Shown: positions 1 to 5,855, counted from the first letter of the stretch. The stretch: 5,855 nucleotides of DNA from an uncultured Alphaproteobacteria bacterium (GCA_944391545.1 CALXTZ010000084.1:1-5855); one strand, 5' to 3'. The notes: generated by a model from the letters alone, not told the origin. A program made the numbers and translations.

Positions 1-269
1 GCACAGGAACCACCTTGTTTTTGAGACTCGGCAACCACGTGTAAAGCAAGCGTTGTTTTTCCGGAACTTTCCGGCCCGTAGATTTCAATAATCCGGCCTT
101 TGGGCAAGCCGCCGATGCCAAGAGCCATGTCCAATCCCAGAGAACCGGTGGAAATGGCCGGAATTTCAACCGCGTTGTCGCATTGACCCAGCCGCATAAT
201 CGACCCTTTGCCGAACGTTCTTTCGATTTGAGACAGGGCAACGCCCAAAGCTTTTTCTTTATCCATCAT
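1..269 (-). CDS. recA: RecA recombinase, N-terminal part (gene cut by window edge)
   Basis: RecA forms ATP-dependent filaments on single-stranded DNA in the cytoplasm. It drives strand exchange in homologous recombination and stimulates LexA self-cleavage in the SOS response. The 89 complete codons visible read MMDKEKALGVALSQIERTFG and onward, with KGSIMRLG, the ISTGSLGLDMALGIGGLPKGR segment, and the Walker A motif GPESSGKTT at residues 65-73. This is the highly conserved RecA N-terminus. The start at 269 is preferred over the adjacent in-frame ATG at 266 because an AAGGGA ribosome site (278-283, minus strand) lies 8 nt upstream of it; the spacing to 266 would be 11 nt. Known homologues start MDKxKAL, so the second Met is also possible. 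The gene runs off the left edge, so most of the ATPase core and the C-terminal domain are not seen. It is divergent from the kinase gene. Confidence 0.97.
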   Translation of the reverse strand, partial: MMDKEKALGVALSQIERTFGKGSIMRLGQCDNAVEIPAISTGSLGLDMALGIGGLPKGRIIEIYGPESSGKTTLALHVVAESQKQGGSC

Positions 270-352
270 TTTTTTGTTCCCTTTGTTTAAACTGATATTC
301 TATCTTTATAAACGCCTTATTCAAAAATACAACATTTTTCTTTTCAAATGAA

Positions 353-381
353 AATGTACACGATTTGTTCTTTTTGTGCAA
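353..381 (-). promoter_or_regulatory. Probable recA promoter
   Basis: On the minus strand a -35 box TTGCAC (376-381) is followed by a 17-nt spacer and a -10 box TACATT (353-358). Transcription would start near 346, giving a leader of about 77 nt. A LexA-like box fills most of the spacer, which supports this as the regulated start. A second candidate nearer the gene, TTGAAT (319-324), 16 nt, TAGAAT (297-302), could act as an additional promoter. Both assignments are pattern-based. Confidence 0.55.
356..370 (-). promoter_or_regulatory. LexA-like SOS operator (alphaproteobacterial type)
   Basis: The plus strand reads GTACACGATTTGTTC, that is GTAC-N7-GTTC. The known alphaproteobacterial LexA box is the direct repeat GTTC-N7-GTTC, so 7 of the 8 defining bases match with exact spacing. 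The box sits between the -35 and -10 of the proposed recA promoter, where a bound repressor would block RNA polymerase, and recA is the classic LexA target. A single element with one mismatch could still arise by chance; location is the main support. Confidence 0.6.
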
Positions 382-437
382 GACAATTTTTAAATTTTTT
401 TATTCTTTATTAAGGTGTTTGCGTTAAAGTCAAAATA

Positions 438-443
438 AAGGAG
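438..443 (+). promoter_or_regulatory. Ribosome binding site of the kinase gene
   Basis: AAGGAG lies 9 nt upstream of the ATG at 453, which fixes this start over the in-frame ATG five codons later (MKKVNM). The promoter for the operon is not clear. The region upstream is a run of A and T with only weak -35/-10 candidates, such as TTGTTC (365-370) with TTTAAA (389-394), which would overlap the LexA-like box. Confidence 0.8.
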
Positions 444-452
444 TCTTCTTTC

Positions 453-2561
453 ATGAAAAAAGTAAACATGAAATACTTGTTTTGGCAATATAAGTATGCG
501 TTGTTGACCGTTTTGTTGGCATCCGTTGTTCTGATCAGTATGACGATTTTGACCTATGAATGGAGCTGGCGCGTTTTGGAACTGGATGAAGAAGTTGCCA
601 AACAAACGGTTTATGCGGTCGGACGTGCTTTTTTCTTTTTCTCTATTTTCTGGTCGGCTGTCATTTTGTTCATCGGGTTGACACGAATTTATGGCTTTTT
701 TTATCCGGAAAACATTAATCGATTTATTCGCCGTAAAAGCCAATATTTGTTTGAGGTAAACCAAGGATTGAAAGAAGTTTTAATTGAAAAAGAGCATTTG
801 ATTGAATGGGCGCGCATTGGTATCGCGATTTTACAGGGTGATAAAGTTATTTATTCCAATCCGATGTTATCAGAATTACTGCTTTATACGCCCGAAGAAA
901 TACTGATGAAACCGTTTGATTCTTTTTTACTATATGAGACGGATCTGTCGTTTAATGAACTGATGAAAATGAAAACGAAGGATTCTTTTGAAAAACGATT
1001 GGATTTGAAAAAGAAAAACGGTGAGGTTGTTTTTTGCCGCTTACGGGCAACGCTTTTATCCAAACCCAAAAAAGAGTTTTTGTTTTTAATCGATGACATT
1101 TCGTATTACAAACAAAAAGACGAATTTGCCAAAGATTACACGGCTTTGTTTTCCGTATTGTCTTATTTGCGCAGTTTTGATCAAAAAAATGATGAAACGT
1201 TTTTGATTAAACAGGTTTTGAATTCCATTTTAAAAGCATATGATTTTTCGATGGCGTTTTATGGCCGGTTTAAAAACAATAAAATTTATATTGAAGTCAT
1301 GACCGGGAAAGAAAAGAAATTGGCATCTCGGATTGAATTTTTGAATATTGATGATCCGGGAGACCAAGAATCCGCCATGGTTCAAGTGTTGTTGCGTAAA
1401 AAACCGTTCGGATATGCCGACACGGAAAATATTCCGTATTATCAAAAATATTGGTATTCTTTGAGTCCGACATTGTTTCAATCAACATATGCTTTTCCGG
1501 TAACGATTAACGGCGTGGTGGAAGGGTTTATCAGTTTCTTTTCCGCGCGTAAGCATGATTTTAACGGGACACGGCCGGAGCGGCTCGGTAACCTGATTAT
1601 GGAACTGTGCAAAAATATTGAAGAACAACGAGCGCGCAGCTTAACGCAAACCGCCATTCGCAATTATGAAGAACGGCTTCGCGCACAGATTCAGGAGTTG
1701 GAAAAAAACAAACAAATCATGGAACAACAAGCGGCGGATATGAATATCATGATCGGAGACTTAATTACGGCCAAAGATGCCGCCGAAGAAGCCAACCGCG
1801 CGAAGACGGACTTTTTGGCAAACGTCAGCCATGAACTGCGCACGCCGTTGAATGCGATTTTAGGGTTCTCGGAAACGATTGAAATGGAAACGTTCGGCAA
1901 AATTGATAATCCCCAGTATATTGATTATGTGAAATACATCCATTCCAGCGGCCAGCATTTGTTGTCTTTGATTAATGATATTTTAGACTTATCTCGTGTG
2001 GAAAGCGGGCATCAACGATTGAATGAAAAAGAATTGAATATTCATGATCTGATGCAGGAAATCATGTCTTTGGTTGAACATTATCCGGATGCGAACAAGC
2101 GGGATTTGAAACTTGAAATTGCACCGGATGTATCTTTTGTGCGGGCGGATGACCGGATTATTAAACAAATTATGTTAAATTTATTGTCAAATGCCATTAA
2201 ATTCACGCATGACGGCGGGCACATTTGGATTAATGTTCAAAAGTCGGATAAAGGGGAGCTGGAGTTGAGCGTAAAAGATGACGGTATCGGTATTCCGGCG
2301 GATAAAATCGGGACTTTGTTCACACCGTTTACGCAAGTGGAAAATATTATGACGCGGGTACATACCGGCAGCGGGTTGGGGCTGTCTTTGGTGAAAAGAT
2401 TGGTCGAATTGCACGGCGGGCATGTGGAAATGACCAGTACGGAAGGAAAAGGAACAGCCGTGACGGTTTATTTGCCGACCAATCGTTTAATCGAGCCGAC
2501 GGCGGAAGAAAAAGATGAAGCGGTTTTAGACAGACCGTCTTCCCGGAGAAAGGATACATAA
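453..2561 (+). CDS. Membrane-bound PAS-GAF sensor histidine kinase
   Basis: This is a sensor kinase that should autophosphorylate and pass phosphate to a response regulator. The 702 residues begin with two membrane helices (about 14-35 and 57-80), enclosing only about 20 periplasmic residues. A PAS-like domain follows (about 112-218, with GIAILQGDKVIYSNPMLSELL), then a GAF-like domain (about 228-393, ending PVTINGVVEGFISFFSARKHDF) and a charged coiled coil (about 395-450). The HisKA domain has its H-box at NVSHELRTPLNAI, with phosphoacceptor His460. The ATPase domain has an N-box (NLLSNAIKF, Asn576 and Asn580), G1 DDGIGIP (609-615), an F-box FTPFTQ (623-628) and G2 GSGLGL (639-644). All catalytic boxes are intact, so it should be active. 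There is no receiver domain and no adjacent regulator, so it is an orphan kinase here. It resembles general alphaproteobacterial PAS kinases of the PleC/DivJ type, but I cannot assign it to one. It is the first gene of an operon with the binding protein downstream. Confidence 0.93.
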   Translation: MKKVNMKYLFWQYKYALLTVLLASVVLISMTILTYEWSWRVLELDEEVAKQTVYAVGRAFFFFSIFWSAVILFIGLTRIYGFFYPENINRFIRRKSQYLFEVNQGLKEVLIEKEHLIEWARIGIAILQGDKVIYSNPMLSELLLYTPEEILMKPFDSFLLYETDLSFNELMKMKTKDSFEKRLDLKKKNGEVVFCRLRATLLSKPKKEFLFLIDDISYYKQKDEFAKDYTALFSVLSYLRSFDQKNDETFLIKQVLNSILKAYDFSMAFYGRFKNNKIYIEVMTGKEKKLASRIEFLNIDDPGDQESAMVQVLLRKKPFGYADTENIPYYQKYWYSLSPTLFQSTYAFPVTINGVVEGFISFFSARKHDFNGTRPERLGNLIMELCKNIEEQRARSLTQTAIRNYEERLRAQIQELEKNKQIMEQQAADMNIMIGDLITAKDAAEEANRAKTDFLANVSHELRTPLNAILGFSETIEMETFGKIDNPQYIDYVKYIHSSGQHLLSLINDILDLSRVESGHQRLNEKELNIHDLMQEIMSLVEHYPDANKRDLKLEIAPDVSFVRADDRIIKQIMLNLLSNAIKFTHDGGHIWINVQKSDKGELELSVKDDGIGIPADKIGTLFTPFTQVENIMTRVHTGSGLGLSLVKRLVELHGGHVEMTSTEGKGTAVTVYLPTNRLIEPTAEEKDEAVLDRPSSRRKDT
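2549..2554 (+). promoter_or_regulatory. Ribosome binding site of the binding-protein gene, inside the kinase 3' end
   Basis: AAAGGA lies 8 nt before the ATG at 2563 and is part of the last codons of the kinase gene. The kinase stop (2559-2561) and the next start are separated by a single nucleotide, so translational coupling is likely. Confidence 0.75.
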
Positions 2562-2562
2562 A

Positions 2563-3660
2563 ATGAAACATTTCATAATTGTTTTACTGACGGGTTTATT
2601 GATGATAACGGTGGCGCAAGCTGCATCAAACAGCCGGCGGGCAGCGCGTACGTCAAACGTATCTTATGTGGAAGAAGAAAAAGCGAACACGTCTTCAAAA
2701 ACGGAAAAGGAAAATTTTTCACTTTGCGGCGCCGGTTTTCATCCGGTTCGCGTTGCGGGATTTGTGAATTATCCGCCGTTCGGATGGGTTGAAACGCAAA
2801 AAAACAGGTTGGGTGCGGTTGTTTCGATTAAAAACGAGGGATTAGCCTATGCTTTGTTTGAAAAAATCGCCCAAGAACGCGGATTGGAAGTCAAAAACAA
2901 CGGTTATATGACCTATACGGAAGGACAAAAGGCTGTTCGTCGCGGGCAATCGGATGTGCTGTTGGCAACGTATTACGATAATGATCCGTATGCGACTTTG
3001 GATATTGTTTTCCCGGCTTATTTAAGCAATCCTTTTGTAATCGTTTCATTAAAAGGAACATTGCCCGAAGTAAAAGATTTTGCCGAATTGGCCGGTAAAA
3101 AAGGGGTTGTGCGCAAAGAGGAAATGATTTGGCCTTTGTTGCAGCCGACGTTTCCGAAGACGGTGAAAATAACGGAAGTTTCCGGTGCCAGAAATGCGTT
3201 TAAAAAGTTGATGACAAAGGAAGCTGATTTTATGATTACCAGTTTGTATGCGGCGGAAGCGGAAATGCGTCGGTTCAAGATCGTTGATGCGATGGATGTT
3301 TCGCGGACGGTTTTCCGAAATCCGAACATTTTCATGGCCTTTTCACAAGTCGGCCCGTGCGCCGGGATGCATAAAGATTTTTTTGAAAAACGGATGAAAG
3401 AATTAGTTGCGGATAAAGATTTTATGCGCGGTTTAATTACGCAATACATCATCGCTTGGGAGAAAAAATTCAAAGATGAACCGTCTTTGTTGACCGAAGA
3501 GGGCTTAAAATTGGATGATGAAACAGAGGTTGAAGAAACCGAAGAAGATTCGGTTCAAGAAGAACGCGTTAAATCTTTGGAAGAATTGGATCCCGAAATT
3601 TTAATTCAACAGGAAATGGAAAAAATGCACGTTTCCGTTGCGGATCCTATTGCGTATTAG
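2563..3660 (+). CDS. Secreted solute-binding protein, family 3-like, with acidic C-terminal tail
   Basis: The 365-residue protein starts with a clear Sec signal peptide (MKHFIIVLLTGLLMITVAQA, probable cleavage after residue 20). A polar linker (21-54) comes next, then a periplasmic binding-protein fold of SBP family 3 type at about 60-300. Supporting segments are VRVAGFVNYPPFGW (62-75), GLAYALFEKIAQERGLEV (93-110), AVRRGQSDVLLATYYDNDPY (124-143), the hinge-like VFPAYLSNPFVIVSLKG, and ARNAFKKLMTKEADFMI (209-225) in the second lobe. The Arg that binds the ligand carboxylate in typical amino-acid receptors is not evident: the corresponding stretch reads DNDPYATLDIVFP. Cys55 and Cys266 could form a disulfide. 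From about residue 305 a highly acidic tail (22 Asp/Glu in 61 residues) extends beyond the normal family length. No ABC permease genes adjoin it, and it is coupled to the kinase gene, so a sensory role is as plausible as transport. The ligand is unknown. Confidence 0.8.
   Translation: MKHFIIVLLTGLLMITVAQAASNSRRAARTSNVSYVEEEKANTSSKTEKENFSLCGAGFHPVRVAGFVNYPPFGWVETQKNRLGAVVSIKNEGLAYALFEKIAQERGLEVKNNGYMTYTEGQKAVRRGQSDVLLATYYDNDPYATLDIVFPAYLSNPFVIVSLKGTLPEVKDFAELAGKKGVVRKEEMIWPLLQPTFPKTVKITEVSGARNAFKKLMTKEADFMITSLYAAEAEMRRFKIVDAMDVSRTVFRNPNIFMAFSQVGPCAGMHKDFFEKRMKELVADKDFMRGLITQYIIAWEKKFKDEPSLLTEEGLKLDDETEVEETEEDSVQEERVKSLEELDPEILIQQEMEKMHVSVADPIAY
3620..3641 (-). terminator. Possible intrinsic terminator of the M23 gene, inside the binding-protein gene
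   Basis: On the minus strand, 5 nt after the M23 stop codon, the bases 3641 to 3627 read GCAACGGAAACGTGC. They can fold into a 5-bp stem with one bulged A and a GAAA loop. After one A comes a run of six T (3625-3620). The stem is short, so this is a weak call. It lies within the coding end of the convergent gene. Confidence 0.35.
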
Positions 3661-5077
3661 GGGATATTTTTGCCGGATCCCGATAAGCCGGATTAATCTG
3701 TCCTGCCCGTTCTTTGAACTTGGCGAGCGCGTCGCCTTTTAAAGAGCGTTTGGGAATCGTGTATGTATTTAACGGATTAACCTGTTTTCCGTTTTTAATG
3801 ACTTCGTAGTGCAGATGCGGCCCCGTTGACCGACCCGTTGATCCGACATATCCGATGATTTCTCCGCGTTTGACATAAGACCCGACATGCAGATCTTCGT
3901 TCAGCCGACTCATGTGTCCGTAAGCCGTTGAATAGGTATTGGTGTGTTTTATTTTAATATATTTTCCGTACGCGCCATTCCATCCCTTTTGAACGATGAC
4001 ACCGTCTCCGCCGGCCGGTATAGGTGTTCCGAGCGGTGCCGGGAAATCCGTTCCGGAATGATGAATTTGATATTTTAAAATCGGATGGCGGCGCATGCCG
4101 AACGGTGAAGAAATCCGGCCGCGACCCAAAGGCCGTTTCATTAATGTTTTGGGAGCGCTTTCTCCATATTCATTGTAAAATCCCGGATTACCGGCTGCAT
4201 CGACGAAGTAGTATCGGTTGTAAACTTTATTGTTGGCCGTCAAAGAAACAAACTGGAGCATGCTTTTCCCGACTTCTCGCCCGGTTTCCGTGACTTTTTT
4301 TTCGTAAATGACTTGAAAGGGCGCGCCGGCCTTTAAATCCGTTCTGAAATCAATTTCTCCGTCCAAAGCTTGTGTCACTTGTGCCGAAATAGCTTTCGGA
4401 ATGCCGGCTTCGTCAGCCGCTTGGGCAAAACTTGTTTTGACAATGCCGTCGACCTGCACCATTTCGGAAACGATTTTTCCTTCTTTGGCTTGTGGAATAA
4501 AAACACCATCGACATCTTTAAAAACAGACACTAAATCGCCTTGCCGGGTTTCCATGCGTAATCCGTAAAACGTATTGTCTTCGCTGAAATATAATTCAAA
4601 TACCTGTTCCGGGCGCAGTTTGCGAATGTCTAAAACCAATTCCAACGCTTTGGCCGTTTGGAGCGCTTCTTTCATGGAAACATCTGCGCGCTTTAACAAT
4701 CCCGAGAGTGTTTCGCCTTTGGTTAACGCCAGCGAAATCGTCTTGATTTTCCCCGTTTCGATATTGAAAAGCAATTGTTCTTCCGGAGTTTTGGGCAGTT
4801 GCGGAACGGGTGCCGGTTCTTTTTGGGTTAAAACAGATGTTTCTTTTTTATCCAAAGAATAAGAAATCAGCTTATTGGCAGCCGGAATAACGGATGCAAC
4901 CAACAAGACGCCGATACAACATCCGACAAAGATGTATTGCAACCGCGTGTCGAATCTTTTTTGAGCCGGCGTTCTTAACCGCCAGTAGGCCGGTTTTAAA
5001 AATAAATAGGCTCTGTGAAGCAGCGGAAGTGATTTTTTAAGGACACGTGGAAAAGGTTTCATCTTTTTATCTTTCAT
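3647..5077 (-). CDS. Membrane-anchored M23 (LytM) peptidoglycan endopeptidase, MepM-like
   Basis: This is a zinc metallopeptidase that should cleave peptide cross-links of periplasmic peptidoglycan, allowing wall expansion or cell separation. The 476 residues have a basic cytoplasmic N-terminus (1-47), one membrane helix (about 48-67) and a Pro/Glu linker (about 84-100). An OapA/LysM-like region follows (about 113-165, with LTKGETLSGLLKRADVSMKEAL), then a beta-rich middle domain (about 200-315) and the M23 domain (about 320-437). Zinc ligands His340 and Asp344 (HHSGTDFPAP) and His423 of HLH (421-423), plus His388 (YGHMS), are all present. It is therefore predicted active, unlike degenerate LytM activators such as EnvC or NlpD. 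Length and layout fit the MepM/YebA-like group (E. coli MepM is about 440 aa). The start is uncertain: neither the ATG at 5077 nor the in-frame ATG at 5062 has a good Shine-Dalgarno site. The 3' end overlaps the binding-protein gene by 14 bp, tail to tail. Confidence 0.92.
   Translation of the reverse strand: MKDKKMKPFPRVLKKSLPLLHRAYLFLKPAYWRLRTPAQKRFDTRLQYIFVGCCIGVLLVASVIPAANKLISYSLDKKETSVLTQKEPAPVPQLPKTPEEQLLFNIETGKIKTISLALTKGETLSGLLKRADVSMKEALQTAKALELVLDIRKLRPEQVFELYFSEDNTFYGLRMETRQGDLVSVFKDVDGVFIPQAKEGKIVSEMVQVDGIVKTSFAQAADEAGIPKAISAQVTQALDGEIDFRTDLKAGAPFQVIYEKKVTETGREVGKSMLQFVSLTANNKVYNRYYFVDAAGNPGFYNEYGESAPKTLMKRPLGRGRISSPFGMRRHPILKYQIHHSGTDFPAPLGTPIPAGGDGVIVQKGWNGAYGKYIKIKHTNTYSTAYGHMSRLNEDLHVGSYVKRGEIIGYVGSTGRSTGPHLHYEVIKNGKQVNPLNTYTIPKRSLKGDALAKFKERAGQINPAYRDPAKISPNTQ
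3722..3740 (+). terminator. Possible intrinsic terminator of the kinase/binding-protein operon, inside the M23 gene
   Basis: The plus strand reads GGCGA (3722-3726), a GCGCG loop, then TCGCC (3732-3736), followed by TTTT (3737-3740). This is a GC-rich 5-bp stem with a short T tract about 60 nt after the binding-protein stop. It also encodes part of the M23 C-terminus on the other strand, so it may be a coincidence of codon use. No better plus-strand terminator is visible nearby. Confidence 0.35.
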
Positions 5078-5221
5078 TTTAATCTTGTTTAAGGTTGCTT
5101 TATTTCATCAAAAAGTCAAGGTGTTTTTTATAAAAGAAGATGTCAAATTTCTATGTACGATGTAAAAAAACTTGTTTTTAGAATGACTTCTTCTTATCTT
5201 TAAAACAAGGAGATATGTTTC
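5078..5221. promoter_or_regulatory. Divergent intergenic region between the M23 and pilin-like genes
   Basis: This 144-bp AT-rich stretch must hold the promoters of both genes. For the pilin gene, TTGTTT (5172-5177), 17 nt, TATCTT (5195-5200) has the right spacing, but it would start transcription at the ribosome site, so it is doubtful. On the minus strand, -35-like TTGACA (5141-5146) and TTGACT (5114-5119) occur, but neither has a good -10 at 16-18 nt. I cannot name a promoter for either gene with confidence. Confidence 0.4.
5207..5212 (+). promoter_or_regulatory. Ribosome binding site of the pilin-like gene
   Basis: AAGGAG lies 9 nt before the ATG at 5222 and decides this start. Its first three bases belong to AAAACAAG (5202-5209), which is complementary to CTTGTTTT at 5171-5178. 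An 8-bp hairpin with a 23-nt loop could partly hide the site if the transcript begins far enough upstream. Confidence 0.8.
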
Positions 5222-5788
5222 ATGAAACAAACGGGAAGAACAATGGTTGAAATGCTGGCGGTTTTGGCAATAGCTGGCGCCTTGACAATCGGCGGCATCA
5301 GCGGCATTCGATCAGCGATAAACATGGGGCGGCAAATGCTGACCGAAGGATTTTACCATGATATTCGTTTTTCAATGATTGAAAAATGTATGGGAAGCGG
5401 ATCCTGTCCGTATCAAGATTATCGAACCGGCTTTTCCAAAAATTATAATCTGTTGTGTCAAAATGCGGATCTTCCGTCGGCTTTTTGCAAGGGAGAAAAC
5501 GGTAAAACGGGCGTGTACAAAGCGTATGAAGACGCGGCGTGGAATATGGGAACGGTTCAGGAAAACGGCAGACGGTTCATAGCGGCAACTTTAATTAATT
5601 TGCCGGACTCTGTGTGCGCAAAAGCAGTTCAATCGGCTGTTCCGAACGGTTCTGACAGGATGAAAGTGGGGAGTCATACATTTAATGATCCGGAAAATCA
5701 GCGCGATGCGATGGCCCAAGCATGTGAAAACCGAACATCGGATGCTTTTTTCGGCGGCCCGGTTTTGACGGTTTACTGGGTTCCGTAA
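5222..5788 (+). CDS. Type IV pilin-like (pseudopilin) protein, cysteine-rich
   Basis: The 188-residue protein has a class III (prepilin) signal. A short basic leader MKQTG is followed by RTMVEMLAVLAIAGALTIGGISGI, with predicted cleavage by prepilin peptidase between Gly5 and Arg6, Glu10 at the conserved +5 position, and a hydrophobic helix that would anchor it in the membrane and pack in a pilus core. The usual +1 Phe/Met is Arg here. The rest (about 35-188) is a soluble domain I do not recognise. It contains six cysteines (56, 62, 79, 89, 132, 168), an even number that could form three disulfides in the periplasm. No pilus assembly ATPase, prepilin peptidase or platform gene lies in the window. 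It appears to be a single-gene unit, with its own ribosome site and a strong terminator behind it. Whether it is a major pilin, a minor pilin or a secretion pseudopilin cannot be told. Confidence 0.8.
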   Translation: MKQTGRTMVEMLAVLAIAGALTIGGISGIRSAINMGRQMLTEGFYHDIRFSMIEKCMGSGSCPYQDYRTGFSKNYNLLCQNADLPSAFCKGENGKTGVYKAYEDAAWNMGTVQENGRRFIAATLINLPDSVCAKAVQSAVPNGSDRMKVGSHTFNDPENQRDAMAQACENRTSDAFFGGPVLTVYWVP

Positions 5789-5814
5789 AAACAAGTTGAA
5801 AAGAGTATTTTAAG

Positions 5815-5840
5815 AAAGAGGCCACACGGCCTCTTTTTTT
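5815..5840 (+). terminator. Strong intrinsic terminator after the pilin-like gene
   Basis: AAAGAGGCC (5815-5823) pairs perfectly with GGCCTCTTT (5828-5836) around an ACAC loop, giving a 9-bp stem. A T tract runs from 5834 to 5840. It begins 26 nt after the pilin stop codon and marks the end of that transcript. Nothing further is recognisable in the last 15 bases. Confidence 0.92.
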
Positions 5841-5855
5841 ATGCAAAAAGTTCTT

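Larger units (their letters stand above)
5169..5797. repeat. 12-bp inverted repeat flanking the pilin-like gene
   Basis: AACTTGTTTTTA at 5169-5180 is the exact reverse complement of TAAAAACAAGTT at 5786-5797, which includes the pilin stop codon. The core AAAACAAG recurs at 5202-5209 just before the gene. The sequence is AT-rich and simple, and there is no transposase or target duplication, so it may be chance. The coordinates give the span from one arm to the other. Confidence 0.3.

Noticed and set aside
367..381. Alternative LexA register GTTC-N7-GCAA just beside the reported box
   Set aside because: The second half-site matches the consensus at only one position, whereas the register GTAC-N7-GTTC matches 7 of 8.
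390..764. 124-residue minus-strand open frame spanning the kinase start
   Set aside because: It covers the kinase ribosome site and its first 100 codons in antisense and ends in low-complexity sequence; there is no support for translation.
453..2561. Kinase as CckA, which has a similar membrane-PAS layout
   Set aside because: CckA has an AHDFNNLLTAI-type H-box and a C-terminal receiver domain; this protein has SHELRTPLNAI and ends after the ATPase domain.
3018..3473. 151-residue open frame on the minus strand inside the binding-protein gene
   Set aside because: It is antisense to a well-supported secreted protein, has no recognisable domain and no ribosome site I can see; it is a shadow of codon use in the real gene.
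3642..3680. Two GGATCC palindromes around the convergent overlap, considered as a hairpin or recombination site
   Set aside because: They are ordinary six-base palindromes in coding sequence; the possible pairing (GGGAT with ATCCC, 11-nt loop) is weak and has no T tract.
4024..4293. Plus-strand open frames inside the M23 gene (also 4575-4862)
   Set aside because: They are antisense to conserved M23 regions with intact zinc ligands, and show no domains.
5169..5797. Inverted repeats around the pilin gene as the ends of a mobile cassette
   Set aside because: They are only 12 bp and AT-rich, one arm includes the stop codon, and there is no recombinase or target-site duplication.

Overview
The window looks like ordinary chromosome from a fairly AT-rich alphaproteobacterium. 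The evidence is a RecA N-terminus of alphaproteobacterial type, a LexA-like box of the alphaproteobacterial GTTC-N7-GTTC class in the recA promoter, and an NVSHELRTPLNAI-type sensor kinase with the FGKI..YIDYVKYIHSSGQHLLSLINDILDLSR stretch common in that class. The low G+C and the pilin-like protein with a G|RTMVEM prepilin motif would fit an uncultured, possibly host-associated lineage. That placement is an impression and was not tested by phylogeny. There are no mobile elements, CRISPR arrays, tRNAs or rRNAs.

Layout from left to right: (1) positions 1-269, minus strand, hold the 5' end of recA, cut by the window edge. (2) Positions 270-452 are a divergent intergenic region with a convincing recA promoter that carries a LexA-like operator between its -35 and -10. 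(3) Positions 453-3660, plus strand, are a two-gene operon: a membrane-bound PAS-GAF histidine kinase, then, one nucleotide after its stop, a secreted family-3-type solute-binding protein with an unusual acidic tail. (4) Positions 3647-5077, minus strand, encode a membrane-anchored M23 (LytM) peptidoglycan endopeptidase whose 3' end overlaps the binding-protein gene tail-to-tail by 14 bp. (5) Positions 5078-5221 are a second divergent intergenic region. (6) Positions 5222-5788, plus strand, encode a small cysteine-rich type IV pilin-like protein, followed by a strong intrinsic terminator at 5815-5840.

Functionally, recA is the SOS and recombination gene. The kinase and binding protein are probably co-translated and may form a periplasm-to-cytoplasm sensing pair, but no response regulator is present here to show the output. 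The M23 enzyme should act on cell-wall cross-links during growth. The pilin-like gene is an orphan with no assembly genes in view. No clearly new system is visible. The best leads are the kinase/binding-protein pair, the divergent features of that binding protein, the overlapping convergent genes with terminator-like hairpins inside each other's coding sequence, and the six-cysteine pilin.
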